From contig NZ_AP022590.1 of the NCBI RefSeq assembly GCF_010731775.1, positions 4,464,001 to 4,528,000 of the forward strand: a stretch of DNA of 64,000 nucleotides, in the 5' to 3' direction. How positions within the stretch are numbered: position 1 is the stretch's first letter; every line of letters starts with the position of its first letter. A model generated the notes under the pieces. The model searched no databases, had not been told where the DNA came from, and was given only the letters and a program-made list of their open reading frames with translations. The position numbers were made by a program, and so were the translations under genes. Origin of the DNA: Mycobacterium mantenii (lineage in GTDB: Bacteria; Actinomycetota; Actinomycetes; Mycobacteriales; Mycobacteriaceae). Of this stretch, positions 1 through 8,236 are shown piece after piece.

Positions 1-213
1 CATGCAGGCCGGTCCAGGCATTCAAATAACAGCTCCTAAAAGGCTACTCAGCGGCTTGGCGCCGCCAATCCCAGGAAGCGCGCGCATCATCGCGGAAGCC
101 GTGTGCCGGCATCGACGCGCGCAGGGAGCCCACGCGAGCCGGCGCGCCGCACGACGGTTGGCGACGCAGGTCGGTGTCGATCGGACGCCGAGCCAGGAGC
201 CGTACATTGACTA
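1..213. other. Left-edge non-coding stretch
   Basis: No convincing gene is visible before the first coding region. Short open frames exist on both strands but have no recognisable family and look like frame shadows of GC-rich DNA. The stretch leads into a putative operator and the first gene of a long plus-strand operon, so it is most likely promoter-proximal intergenic DNA or the tail of something outside the window. Confidence 0.4.
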
Positions 214-231
214 TGACAGTCCTCTGCCATA
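214..231 (+). promoter_or_regulatory. Putative operator upstream of the first operon
   Basis: The 18-mer TGACAGTCCTCTGCCATA lies about 46 nt before the first gene. It matches 13 of 18 positions of TGACAGTGTATTGCCAAA at 10573-10590, which sits upstream of the TetR gene ending at 9884. Both are preceded by TA, so the shared core is TATGACAGT-N4-TGCCA. A TTGACT hexamer overlaps its left edge at 207-212 and could be a -35 box. Inference: a site for the neighbouring TetR regulator. Confidence 0.35.
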
Positions 232-276
232 CTCTCGCTTACGAAGCCAGTCTTCGAATCCATCGGCCCGAAAGGC

Positions 277-645
277 GTGTGCGTGGCGGAGAACGTGTTC
301 CTTGTGTTGAGCAACCCCATCGAGGGTCAAGACGACGCATTCAATGCGTGGTACGACTCCACGCACGTGCCGGAGGTTCTCGACGTTCCCGGTGTCGTGG
401 CCGCCCAGCGCTATGACCTGTCCGAGGTCAAGGTGCCCGAGGACGAGGACCTGCCCGCACAGCTACCGCCGCCGACGCACCGCTATCTCGTGGTCTACGA
501 ACTCGATCGCGAGCCCGACGCTGTGATGGCGGAGTTCCTCAAGCGGGTCATGGCGGGCACGTTGACGCTGGGCGAGACGTTGGACCTGAGCACCGTGTCG
601 TTGACCGGCTGGACTCCCCGCGGCGAACGACGGGTAGCGACATGA
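277..645 (+). CDS. Small EthD/DUF4286-like protein
   Basis: This 122-residue protein resembles small dimeric alpha-beta barrel proteins of the EthD/DUF4286 type, which often accompany oxygenase and CoA-catabolic genes. The near N-terminal FLVLSNP strand, the AFNAWYDSTHVPEVLDVPGV segment (residues about 20-40) and a later YLVVYEL strand fit that fold. Its biochemical role is unknown. The GTG at 277 is taken as the start; a second in-frame GTG at 283 would give an N-terminus beginning MAENVF. It is the first gene of a plus-strand operon and is followed by 94 nt before the acyl-CoA dehydrogenase gene. Confidence 0.7.
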   Translation: MCVAENVFLVLSNPIEGQDDAFNAWYDSTHVPEVLDVPGVVAAQRYDLSEVKVPEDEDLPAQLPPPTHRYLVVYELDREPDAVMAEFLKRVMAGTLTLGETLDLSTVSLTGWTPRGERRVAT

Positions 646-739
646 CGGCTGGGTCCCCGTTCCGCGCGACACGCGTGCGGGCGAGATCCGCTCGGACTCA
701 TGACCTTTCGCTGTTCGTCCCGATGAGTGAGGCCGCATC

Positions 740-2947
740 ATGCCCTTGGCGTTGACCGAAGACCACGGTGCACTCGCCGACGTCGCCAAATCGCTGGTGG
801 CCGGTCGCGGCGGAACCGCAGCCGCGCGCCGCATCCTGCTCGACGCGGACGACAGCGGGCGCTGGTGGCAGAACGACGGCTTGTGGAAGGAGATCGTCTC
901 CACGGGCTGGCTTGGTTTGCACATCGACGAACGCTACGGCGGTCAGGGCTTCGGACTACCCGAGCTGACCATTGTGCTCGAACAACTCGGCCGCGCCGCG
1001 ATCGCGGGACCGTTCCTGCCCACGGTGGTCGTCTCGGCAGTCATCGCCGAGGTCGGCACCGAGGAGCAACGACAACGTTGGCTTCCGAAGCTGGTGTCCG
1101 GCGACGTCGTGGCCGCGATCGGCACCACCAGTGATGCCGCGCTGAGGGGATCGGCAGTTGCGGCTGACGCAATCGCGACCCTCGGGGAGCAGGACGCCGA
1201 TCTGTTCCTCATTCCGGTCGGGGACGATCTGGTGCTCGTCGAGGCGGGCGACGCGGTGGGCACAACGCGCAGCGACGCCGTCGATCAGGTGATGCGCCCG
1301 ATTACCGTCGCCAACTTGGCGTCGGCGCCGGTGGTGGACAGCTTCCCTGGGATGGCCCGCGTTGCGGCCCGGACGGTGCGCCTGCTGGCCGCGGCCGAAG
1401 CCGTTGGCGGTCTCACCGCGTGCACCGAGATGGCCAGCGTCTATGCGGCCACCCGTGAACAGTTCGGCCGCCCGATCGGGTCCTTTCAGTCGATCAAGCA
1501 CCATTGCGCCAACATGTTGGTCGACACCGAGCTCGCCGTGTCCGCCACCTGGGATGCGGCCCGCACCAAGGCATCCGAGGCCGAGCTGGCGGTGACGATG
1601 GCGGCTGGGCACGTGTTGCCCGCCTATCAACGCGCGGCGCTGAAAAACATCCAGATCCACGGCGGCATCGGCTACACCTGGGAACACGACGCCCACCTCT
1701 ACGTCCGCCGCGCAACGGTGCTGCTGGCGTTTGCCGGCGGCGAGGACGCGCTCCGCGATGACGTCGCAGCCCTGCAGATCGGCGGTGCACGCCAAGGCAC
1801 GTCGTTGGACCTACCGCCGGACGCCGAACAGTACCGGCAGGCGGTAAGGGACTTCCGGGCAGAGCTGGCCAAGACCGAACCCGCCGAGCAGCAGAAGCTG
1901 TGGGCTCACGCCGGATATCTGGTGCCGCACTGGCCCAAACCCTATGGCCGTGCCGCCGGCTCGATCGAGCAGCTGATTATCGAGCAGGAGCTCCGCGGCG
2001 TGGAACGCCCCAGCCTGGGTCTCGGCGAGTGGATGGTGCCCACGGTGTTGCAACACGGCAGCCCTGAACAGATCGACCGGTTCATCTGGCCCAGCCTGGA
2101 GGGTGAGGAGCGGTGGTGCCAGCTGTTCAGTGAACCGGGAGCCGGCTCGGATGCGGCTGCAGTGTCCACCAAGGCCGTCCGGACCGACGGCGGCTGGACG
2201 CTCACCGGCCAGAAGGTGTGGACCAGCGACGCGTTGAACTGCCAGCTTGGGCTGGCCACGGTGCGCACCGACACGAATGTGCCCAAGCACAAGGGCATTA
2301 CGGCCATGATCATCGACCTGTCCGCACCGGGGGTCGAAATCCGTCCCTTGCGGGAGATCACCGGGGAAGCCCTCTTCAACGAGGTCTTCTTCGACGAGGT
2401 GTTCGTCGCCGACGATCGCGTGGTCGGCGAGGTCAACAACGGCTGGCGGGTGGCCATGGCGGCCCTCGGCAATGAGCGGGTGTCGATCGGCGGCGGCTCG
2501 GTGACCATGGTCGCCGAGGACCTGCTCGATCTGTTGGCTCGTCACCGCGGCAACGATCACCGGCTGGCCGGCGAGGTGGGCGCGCTGCTCATCGAGGCCT
2601 ACGCCCTGGCGACGGTGAACCTGCGCCAAGCTGCCCGCGCGGTCTTCGAATCCGGACCCGGCATCGAAGGCAACATCGCCAAACTCTTCGGCGCCGAGCA
2701 CGCTCAGCGCGTCGCCGAACTGGCAGTCCGCATCGCCGGGCCCGCCCTGTTGACCGGACCCGACGGCTGCCAGGCCGTCGGCGGCGATCCGTTGGGCCGG
2801 CAGGCCGCCGGAACGGTGGTGCACGACTACCTGTTCAGTCGCTGCCTGACCATCGCCGGCGGCACCTCCGAAGTCGTCAGAAATCTGATCGCCGAACGAA
2901 TCCTGGGCCTGCCCAGGGACCCGGCGCCCGCACCGACCACCAAGTAA
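740..2947 (+). CDS. Double-length acyl-CoA dehydrogenase (FadE6/FadE34 type)
   Basis: At 735 residues this is about twice a normal acyl-CoA dehydrogenase and contains two consecutive ACAD units, roughly 1-365 and 366-735. The first half has the C-terminal-type hallmarks REQFGRPIGSFQSIKHH and IQIHGGIGYTWEH. The second half carries the FAD and substrate segment LFSEPGAGSDAA, GQKVWTS and the terminal AGGTSEVVRNLIAERILGLP. Mycobacterial FadE6 and FadE34 share this fused layout. Expected reaction: FAD-dependent alpha,beta-dehydrogenation of a bulky acyl-CoA, passing electrons to ETF. It precedes an aldolase/DUF35 pair, which fits side-chain beta-oxidation. The chain length or ring specificity cannot be read. 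Confidence 0.9.
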   Translation: MPLALTEDHGALADVAKSLVAGRGGTAAARRILLDADDSGRWWQNDGLWKEIVSTGWLGLHIDERYGGQGFGLPELTIVLEQLGRAAIAGPFLPTVVVSAVIAEVGTEEQRQRWLPKLVSGDVVAAIGTTSDAALRGSAVAADAIATLGEQDADLFLIPVGDDLVLVEAGDAVGTTRSDAVDQVMRPITVANLASAPVVDSFPGMARVAARTVRLLAAAEAVGGLTACTEMASVYAATREQFGRPIGSFQSIKHHCANMLVDTELAVSATWDAARTKASEAELAVTMAAGHVLPAYQRAALKNIQIHGGIGYTWEHDAHLYVRRATVLLAFAGGEDALRDDVAALQIGGARQGTSLDLPPDAEQYRQAVRDFRAELAKTEPAEQQKLWAHAGYLVPHWPKPYGRAAGSIEQLIIEQELRGVERPSLGLGEWMVPTVLQHGSPEQIDRFIWPSLEGEERWCQLFSEPGAGSDAAAVSTKAVRTDGGWTLTGQKVWTSDALNCQLGLATVRTDTNVPKHKGITAMIIDLSAPGVEIRPLREITGEALFNEVFFDEVFVADDRVVGEVNNGWRVAMAALGNERVSIGGGSVTMVAEDLLDLLARHRGNDHRLAGEVGALLIEAYALATVNLRQAARAVFESGPGIEGNIAKLFGAEHAQRVAELAVRIAGPALLTGPDGCQAVGGDPLGRQAAGTVVHDYLFSRCLTIAGGTSEVVRNLIAERILGLPRDPAPAPTTK

Positions 2948-2968
2948 CGCGATGACTGGAGAAATGAA

Positions 2969-4105
2969 ATGACCTGTGCCGTCATCGGAATCGGCCGCAC
3001 CACCTACTCGAAGAACTCCGGGCGCACCACCCGTGGGATGGCCGTCGCCGCCTGCCGCGATGCGATCGACGACGCCGGGCTGACACCAGCCGACATCGAC
3101 GGGATCTGCACCTTCATGGCCAACGACTCCGAACAGCCGATCTTCGTCGGGTGGGCGCTCGGTATCGAGGAATTGGCGTGGGCCAACGCCATGTTCGGCG
3201 GCGGGAACCTGGTAGCCGACCAGGTCGCGACCGCCGCCGCGGTCATCGAGGCCGGGATTTGCAAGGCCGTGCTGGTGTACCGCTCGCTCAACGGCCGCTC
3301 CGGACATCGCTTCGGCCACATCGAGGGACCGATGCAGGTGCCCCACCATGACCAGTTCGACACCGCGTCGGGATTCATGGTGCCGCCGCAATGGTTTGCC
3401 ATGTGGGCGCGCCGCCACCAACACGAATACGGCTCCACCTCAGAGGATCTCGGTCAGATCGCGATCACCCAGCGTAAGCACGCCGGGCCCAATGAGCACG
3501 CGCTACGTCGCGAGCCGCTGTCGATGGATGACTATTTGGCGGCGCGCTGGATCAACGAGCCGTTCCGGGTGCTGGACTGCACCTCCGAGGTCGACGGCGC
3601 GGTGGCCATCCTGATTACGGGCGAGGACATCGCCCGCAACGCCAAGCAGGATCCGATGTGGCTCGTCGGCTCGTCCAACTCTCAAGGTGGGGCCGGTTGG
3701 ACGGAGTGGAGCGATCCGACCGAAATGTATTCGCGCACCGCCGGTCCCAAGATCTGGGACAAGACGGGGCTAACACCCGCTGACATGGATCTGGCCTGCA
3801 TGTACGACTGCTTCACCTACACCGTGATGGCCACCATGGAAGGGTTCGGATTTTGTGAGAAGGGCGAGGTCGGCAAGTTCTTCTCCACCGGCCGCGCGAC
3901 CTACGGCGGCGACGTTGTGGTGAACCCCCACGGCGGCCTGTTGTCCGAAGGCTACATTCACGGCCTCAACCACCATTACGAAGCCGCACTGCAGTTGCGT
4001 CACGCGGCCGGTGTGCGCCAGGTCGACGGTGCCCAACTCGCTCTCGTCACCGCCGGCGGCGGCCCGTTCGGCGGCGCTAACGTCTACAGCAGGGAGAAGC
4101 CATGA
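2969..4105 (+). CDS. Ltp2-like thiolase-fold aldolase
   Basis: This 378-residue thiolase-superfamily protein lacks the nucleophilic cysteine: the usual N-A-C-x-x-G region reads NAMFGGGN (residues 73-80). The His of the usual GHP motif is replaced by Tyr329 in SEGYIHG, and Tyr279 lies in MYDCFTY. Steroid aldolase Ltp2 is known to use two tyrosines 50 residues apart (Tyr294 and Tyr344 in a characterised homologue), and the spacing here is also 50. Ltp2 performs retro-aldol cleavage of a beta-hydroxyacyl-CoA side chain and needs a DUF35 partner; such a partner follows with a 4-nt overlap. The start ATG has GGAGAAATGAA spacing upstream. Function is inferred from these residues. Confidence 0.8.
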   Translation: MTCAVIGIGRTTYSKNSGRTTRGMAVAACRDAIDDAGLTPADIDGICTFMANDSEQPIFVGWALGIEELAWANAMFGGGNLVADQVATAAAVIEAGICKAVLVYRSLNGRSGHRFGHIEGPMQVPHHDQFDTASGFMVPPQWFAMWARRHQHEYGSTSEDLGQIAITQRKHAGPNEHALRREPLSMDDYLAARWINEPFRVLDCTSEVDGAVAILITGEDIARNAKQDPMWLVGSSNSQGGAGWTEWSDPTEMYSRTAGPKIWDKTGLTPADMDLACMYDCFTYTVMATMEGFGFCEKGEVGKFFSTGRATYGGDVVVNPHGGLLSEGYIHGLNHHYEAALQLRHAAGVRQVDGAQLALVTAGGGPFGGANVYSREKP

Positions 4106-4554
4106 CATCACCCCCGGCCACCAATCCGCTACTGATGCCGCCGATCCCGGTACCCGACCCGGACTCGGCGCCGTACTGGGAAGGCCTCAAGGCCGGCAAG
4201 CTGATGCTGTGTCGCTGCGACGACACCGGCAAGTGGATCCACCCCCCGCTAGAACGCAGCCGATACACCGGCGGCCCAGTGCACTTTGAAGAAGTCAGCG
4301 GACGGGGCACCATCTTCAGCTACATCGTGATACGCCAAGCGCTGGTGCCCGGTCGCATACCGCCCTACGTCGTCGGCCTCATCGAACTCGACGAACAGCC
4401 CGGCCTACGTATCAATGCGGTCATCGACGCCGACCCCGCCGACGTGCGGATCGGCCAACCAGTGCAGGCCCGCATCGTCGACCTCGGTGAGAGTGGTTAC
4501 CGCATACCCGAATTCACCATCCGGCTCGCGAACGACGGGACCACGCCAGCATGA
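4102..4554 (+). CDS. DUF35 OB-fold partner of the Ltp2-like aldolase
   Basis: This 150-residue protein has the DUF35 layout: an N-terminal helix (PYWEGLKAGKLML), a rubredoxin-like ribbon region and a C-terminal OB fold (GTIFSYIVI, PPYVVGLIELDE, IGQPVQARI). The ribbon is degenerate: instead of two CxxC pairs it has only LCRCDDTGKWIHPP, so zinc binding is doubtful. Characterised DUF35 proteins bind the thiolase-fold aldolase and the CoA part of the substrate. It overlaps the aldolase gene by 4 nt (ATGA) and the P450 gene by 4 nt, so the three are translationally coupled. Confidence 0.8.
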   Translation: MTSPPATNPLLMPPIPVPDPDSAPYWEGLKAGKLMLCRCDDTGKWIHPPLERSRYTGGPVHFEEVSGRGTIFSYIVIRQALVPGRIPPYVVGLIELDEQPGLRINAVIDADPADVRIGQPVQARIVDLGESGYRIPEFTIRLANDGTTPA

Positions 4555-5729
4555 CCGACATGAGCACCGACGCCACCTTCGACGTCGACGATCTACCGTT
4601 CACCCAGGACAGAACACTGGCCTGGCAGCAGCTCCGCCAGCACGGCGAGGTCGTGCAAGGTCGCGAGCAGGTGGTGCTGACCAGCGCTGCGGCCGTCGAG
4701 TTCGTGGCGAAGCGACCCGAACTTTTCTCCTCGGCCCGGGCGTTCGACCGCCTCGGCAGCCCGGTCCCATTGGTTCCGATCGCCATCGACCCCCCCGATC
4801 ACACCCGATTCCGACGGCTGTTGGACCCGTTCTTCAGTCCGCGAAGGATGGCTGAACGCGAACCCGAGCTGCGGCGGCAGGCGGGCGAGTTGATCGATGC
4901 CATCAAGGAACGGGGGGAGTGTGAGTTCCTCGCCGACGTCGCCGTCCCGTTCCCTACCCAGGTCTTCCTGACACTGTTCGGGTTGCCGCTGGAAGACCGC
5001 GACCGCCTGGTGCACTGGAAGGACTCGATCCTGGAGTTCACCAACCCCGCGAGCGGCGAGCCGACGCCGGAGGTCTTGGCGCTCGCCCTCGAACTCTACA
5101 CCTACCTGAATGAGCACATTGCGGCGCGGCGCGCCAACCCCGAGGGTGATGATCTGCTCTCGCAGTTGACAGCGCTCGACGACGAAGGCGGTCTCACCGA
5201 CCCGGAGATCCTCGGGCTGTGCTTCCTGTTCGTCCTTGCCGGCCTCGATACCGTGACGTCTGCTTTGGGTTTCTCCTTTGCGAGGCTGGCCACGGATCCG
5301 GAACTGCGACACACACTTACCGCTGACTACTCGCTGATTCCGCACTTCATCGAGGAGCAGCTCCGAGTCGACAGCCCGGTGCCGTTCGCGCCGCGCGTTG
5401 CCACCGAGGACGTCGAAATAGCGGGGTGCCCCGTGGCCAAGGACACCACGATCCTGATGAGTCTGGGCGGCGCAAACCGCGACCCCGACCAATATCCAGA
5501 CCCAGACACCGTGCATCTCGACAAGCAGCCACCCCATTTCGCGTTCAGCCGCGGCCCCCATCGTTGCCTGGGATCCCACCTGGCCCGCCTCGAATTGCGC
5601 CTGATCCTCGAGGAATGGCACGACCGCATACCCAACTACGCCCTCCTCGAGGGCGCCCAGCCCACCGTGCCGTGGCCACACGCCACCATGGGCCTGGACG
5701 CCGTCCCGCTCGTCCTGCCACCCAACTGA
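4551..5729 (+). CDS. Cytochrome P450
   Basis: This 392-residue soluble bacterial P450 shows the I-helix AGLDT (230-234), the K-helix ExxR (Glu269-Arg272) and the heme loop FSRGPHRCLG with the thiolate Cys339. The common Gly after Phe is Ser here (FSRG instead of FGGG). Expected role: oxygen insertion into a hydrophobic substrate using ferredoxin-supplied electrons; no ferredoxin gene lies next to it. It is clearly paralogous to the P450 at 45311-46468, sharing long blocks such as [16 protein letters not shown]. The CYP family number cannot be assigned by eye. It lies between a DUF35 gene and a Rieske oxygenase gene. Confidence 0.92.
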   Translation: MTDMSTDATFDVDDLPFTQDRTLAWQQLRQHGEVVQGREQVVLTSAAAVEFVAKRPELFSSARAFDRLGSPVPLVPIAIDPPDHTRFRRLLDPFFSPRRMAEREPELRRQAGELIDAIKERGECEFLADVAVPFPTQVFLTLFGLPLEDRDRLVHWKDSILEFTNPASGEPTPEVLALALELYTYLNEHIAARRANPEGDDLLSQLTALDDEGGLTDPEILGLCFLFVLAGLDTVTSALGFSFARLATDPELRHTLTADYSLIPHFIEEQLRVDSPVPFAPRVATEDVEIAGCPVAKDTTILMSLGGANRDPDQYPDPDTVHLDKQPPHFAFSRGPHRCLGSHLARLELRLILEEWHDRIPNYALLEGAQPTVPWPHATMGLDAVPLVLPPN

Positions 5730-5755
5730 ACCGAAACAACGGGCGGATGCGCTGC

Positions 5756-6742
5756 GTGAGCGAGTTGCCGACGATGCAGCCGACCGGATGGTTCCAGGTC
5801 GGCTGGAGCTCCGATCTCGCCGTCGGCGCGGTGAAGCCACTGCACTATTTCGGGACTGAGTTGGTCGCCTTCCGCGACTTGGACGGCGCCGTCCACGTCC
5901 TCGACGCGCACTGCCAACACCTCGGGGCCAATCTCTCCGTCGGGGGCTGTGTGGTCGAGGACGGGATCCAGTGCCCCTTCCACGGCTGGGTCTGGGACGG
6001 CAACGGCCGCAACGTCCGCATCCCCTATGAGCAACGCCCCAACCGGGGACGACGGGTACGGGCCTGGCCGGTGTCAGAAATCAACGAATGCATCTATCTC
6101 TGGCACGACGTGCAACGCCGCGATCCGCTCTGGCAGCTACCCCACGCGCTCGAAGCCCTCGGCGAGCACGTCAGCAGTCGGTGCTACCGAGCGGTCGGCA
6201 GCCAGGAACGCGCCCTGTTTCCCGGAATCCATGTGCACCCGCAGATCGTCGCGGAGAACGGCGTCGACCCCCACCACTTCCAGTTCGTCCACCGCACCCC
6301 GATCAGCCCCGTCGTGCTCACCGAGCACGTCACCGAAGAGGCCTGGCACGCCAAGGTGGGGTTCGGCCGGCGATGGGTCAACGGCGTCGACCGGCCCGGC
6401 GACACCCACAACACCATCGAGATCCGCTGGTCGGGAATCGGGGTCAGCTTCAACGGTGAGCACACCGCCGACGGTGTGCGGGTCATCGCGATCTGCACGA
6501 CGCCCGTCGATGACGCCACGTCCGACATCTTCGCGACGTACTGGATCTCCGAGGGTGAGAACTACGACGAACGACTCCGGGTCGCCAAGATGGCGCTGCC
6601 CGACGACATCAAGATCTGGGATCACCAGCAGTACCTGGACAAACCTGGGCTCGCGCCGAGCGAGGCCGCGGGCTTTCAGCGGCTGCGCCGTTGGGCGCGC
6701 GGCTTCTATCCGGAACCTGACGTACTCACCGCCAATAAATAG
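5756..6742 (+). CDS. KshA-like Rieske non-heme iron oxygenase
   Basis: This 328-residue oxygenase component has a Rieske [2Fe-2S] motif C53-x-H55 ... C73-x2-H76 and a mononuclear iron motif ENGVDPHHFQFVH (Asp171, His174, His179). The layout resembles KshA, the 3-ketosteroid 9-alpha-hydroxylase oxygenase, though it is shorter than the usual ~380 residues. The GTG at 5756 is preferred because the protein then begins level with the paralogue at 41456 (MSELPTMQPTGW against MQTLPSMLPTGW); an in-frame ATG at 5747 adds three residues. No reductase gene is adjacent, so electrons must come from elsewhere. Confidence 0.88.
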   Translation: MSELPTMQPTGWFQVGWSSDLAVGAVKPLHYFGTELVAFRDLDGAVHVLDAHCQHLGANLSVGGCVVEDGIQCPFHGWVWDGNGRNVRIPYEQRPNRGRRVRAWPVSEINECIYLWHDVQRRDPLWQLPHALEALGEHVSSRCYRAVGSQERALFPGIHVHPQIVAENGVDPHHFQFVHRTPISPVVLTEHVTEEAWHAKVGFGRRWVNGVDRPGDTHNTIEIRWSGIGVSFNGEHTADGVRVIAICTTPVDDATSDIFATYWISEGENYDERLRVAKMALPDDIKIWDHQQYLDKPGLAPSEAAGFQRLRRWARGFYPEPDVLTANK

Positions 6743-6805
6743 GCCCGTAAGAAAACTGAATGTGTTTCCCCGCTCACTTCACTTACCCGGACAAAGGAGC
6801 CACCC

Positions 6806-7957
6806 GTGCCGCTGCAGCCCTGGATGGAATTGATCTCCGTTGACGATCACCTGATCGAACATCCGAAGGTCTGGAGTGATCGGTTGCCCACCAAGTACCT
6901 GGAGGCGGGTCCGAAGATCATCGAGTGGGAGCGCCCCGATACCAAGGCGATGTGTCAGGTCTGGGAATACGAGGGCCGGATCTACCCCTACATCGGGCTC
7001 AACGCGGTCGCGGGCAAGAGGCCCGAGGAGTACGGCATCGAACCGGTGCGCTACGACGACATGATCCCCGGTTGCTACGACCCCAAGGCGCGGGTGGCCG
7101 ACATGGACATCGACGGCGTGCAGGCGATGACGTGCTTCCCCTCATTCCCGCGGTTCGCGGGCGCGGTGTTCCACGAGGGCGAGGACAAAGAGTTAGCACG
7201 ACTGTGCTCGCAGGCCTGGAATGACTTTCACCTCGACGAGTGGGCCGCCACCGCACCGGATCGGTTCGTCGCGGTTGCAATGTTGCCGTTCTGGGACGTC
7301 GAGGCCAGCGTCAAGGAGATCCACCGTGTCGCCGCTAAGGGCGCGAAATGCGTGACCTTCCCCGACCTGCCCGACCGGCTCGGCCTGCCCTCCGTGCACT
7401 CCGATCACTGGGACCCGCTGCTGTCGGCGATGGAGGACACCGGCCTGGTGCTGGCTCAGCACTTCGGTTCTGGTGGCTTCCCGCCGCCGATTGCTCCGGA
7501 TGCCCCTTTCGCGGTGTTCGTCACGCTGATGGGGACCATGTCGATGACCGCACTGACCGACTGGTTGTTCAGCCACACGCTGTACCGGCATCCCAAGTTG
7601 AAGATCGGCCTGAGCGAGGGCGGCATCGGTTGGATCCCCTACATCTTGGAGCGCGCCGACAGCGTGTGGCGTAAGCACCGCTTCTACAACAACGTCAACC
7701 AGGACCACCCGCCGAGCTACCTGTTCAAGAAGCACTTTCACGGCTGCTTCATCGAGGATGACTTCGGCGTGGAGATGCGACACATGATCGGCGTCGACAA
7801 GATCACCTGGGAGTGCGACTACCCGCACTCGGATTCGTTCTGGCCGCAGAGCCGCGACCGGGCCGCGCAGGCCCTTAAGGACGTGCCCGACGACGAGGCC
7901 CACAAGATCGTCGAACTCAATGCCCGTGAGTTCTACAACTTTCCGCGGGTGGCGTGA
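6806..7957 (+). CDS. Amidohydrolase-family (PF04909-like) hydrolase or decarboxylase
   Basis: This 383-residue protein fits the amidohydrolase-2 TIM barrel. It has an early SVDDHLIEHP metal site in place of the usual D/E-x-H, a middle VLAQHFGSGG strand with a candidate metal His, and the late WECDYPHSDS motif with the candidate catalytic Asp. Family members hydrolyse C-N or C-C bonds or decarboxylate aromatic and enoic acids; which applies here is open. The GTG start has a good AAAGGAG ribosome site. Its place after P450 and Rieske genes suggests work on an oxygenated ring product. Confidence 0.82.
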   Translation: MPLQPWMELISVDDHLIEHPKVWSDRLPTKYLEAGPKIIEWERPDTKAMCQVWEYEGRIYPYIGLNAVAGKRPEEYGIEPVRYDDMIPGCYDPKARVADMDIDGVQAMTCFPSFPRFAGAVFHEGEDKELARLCSQAWNDFHLDEWAATAPDRFVAVAMLPFWDVEASVKEIHRVAAKGAKCVTFPDLPDRLGLPSVHSDHWDPLLSAMEDTGLVLAQHFGSGGFPPPIAPDAPFAVFVTLMGTMSMTALTDWLFSHTLYRHPKLKIGLSEGGIGWIPYILERADSVWRKHRFYNNVNQDHPPSYLFKKHFHGCFIEDDFGVEMRHMIGVDKITWECDYPHSDSFWPQSRDRAAQALKDVPDDEAHKIVELNAREFYNFPRVA

Positions 7958-7984
7958 CCCCCGCCGGCGACGACGTGGGGCGGG

Positions 7985-8236
7985 TTGAGCAGCTTCCTCG
8001 GTCGGACTGGACCGACGGATCTCCTCACCAAAGACGAGGCCCGCGAGCGCCTCGTCGAGGAGATCGAGCGCACCCACGCTCGGCTCGACGAAGTGACGGC
8101 AAGCTCGGGCGATCCTGCCCAGATCGACGCCGAGATCACCCCGCTGGCCCGCCGCCTCAACGCGATGGAGTCAGTTCCGCGACGAATACAACGACTATCT
8201 CGACGGCTAGTCCGTCCCAACCCAAGGAGTGAGTAA
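7985..8236 (+). CDS. Small helical protein with a C-terminal frameshift
   Basis: A TTG start 28 nt after the amidohydrolase opens a charged, helical protein (residues 16-62 include EARERLVEEIERTHARLDE and LARRLNAME). At codon 62 (GAG, 8168-8170) a 4-nt TCAG at 8171-8174 shifts the frame. Removing it would continue as FRDEYNDYLDG and stop at TAG 8208-8210, an acidic tail that fits the preceding sequence far better than the arginine-rich tail read now. As it stands the gene runs on to the start of the SDR. Function unknown; it may be damaged or the 4 nt may be a sequencing error. Confidence 0.5.
   Translation: MSSFLGRTGPTDLLTKDEARERLVEEIERTHARLDEVTASSGDPAQIDAEITPLARRLNAMESVPRRIQRLSRRLVRPNPRSE

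Noticed and set aside
230..265. TTCGAATCC resembling a tRNA T-loop
   Set aside because: No acceptor, D or anticodon stem can be built around it, and it runs into the first gene.
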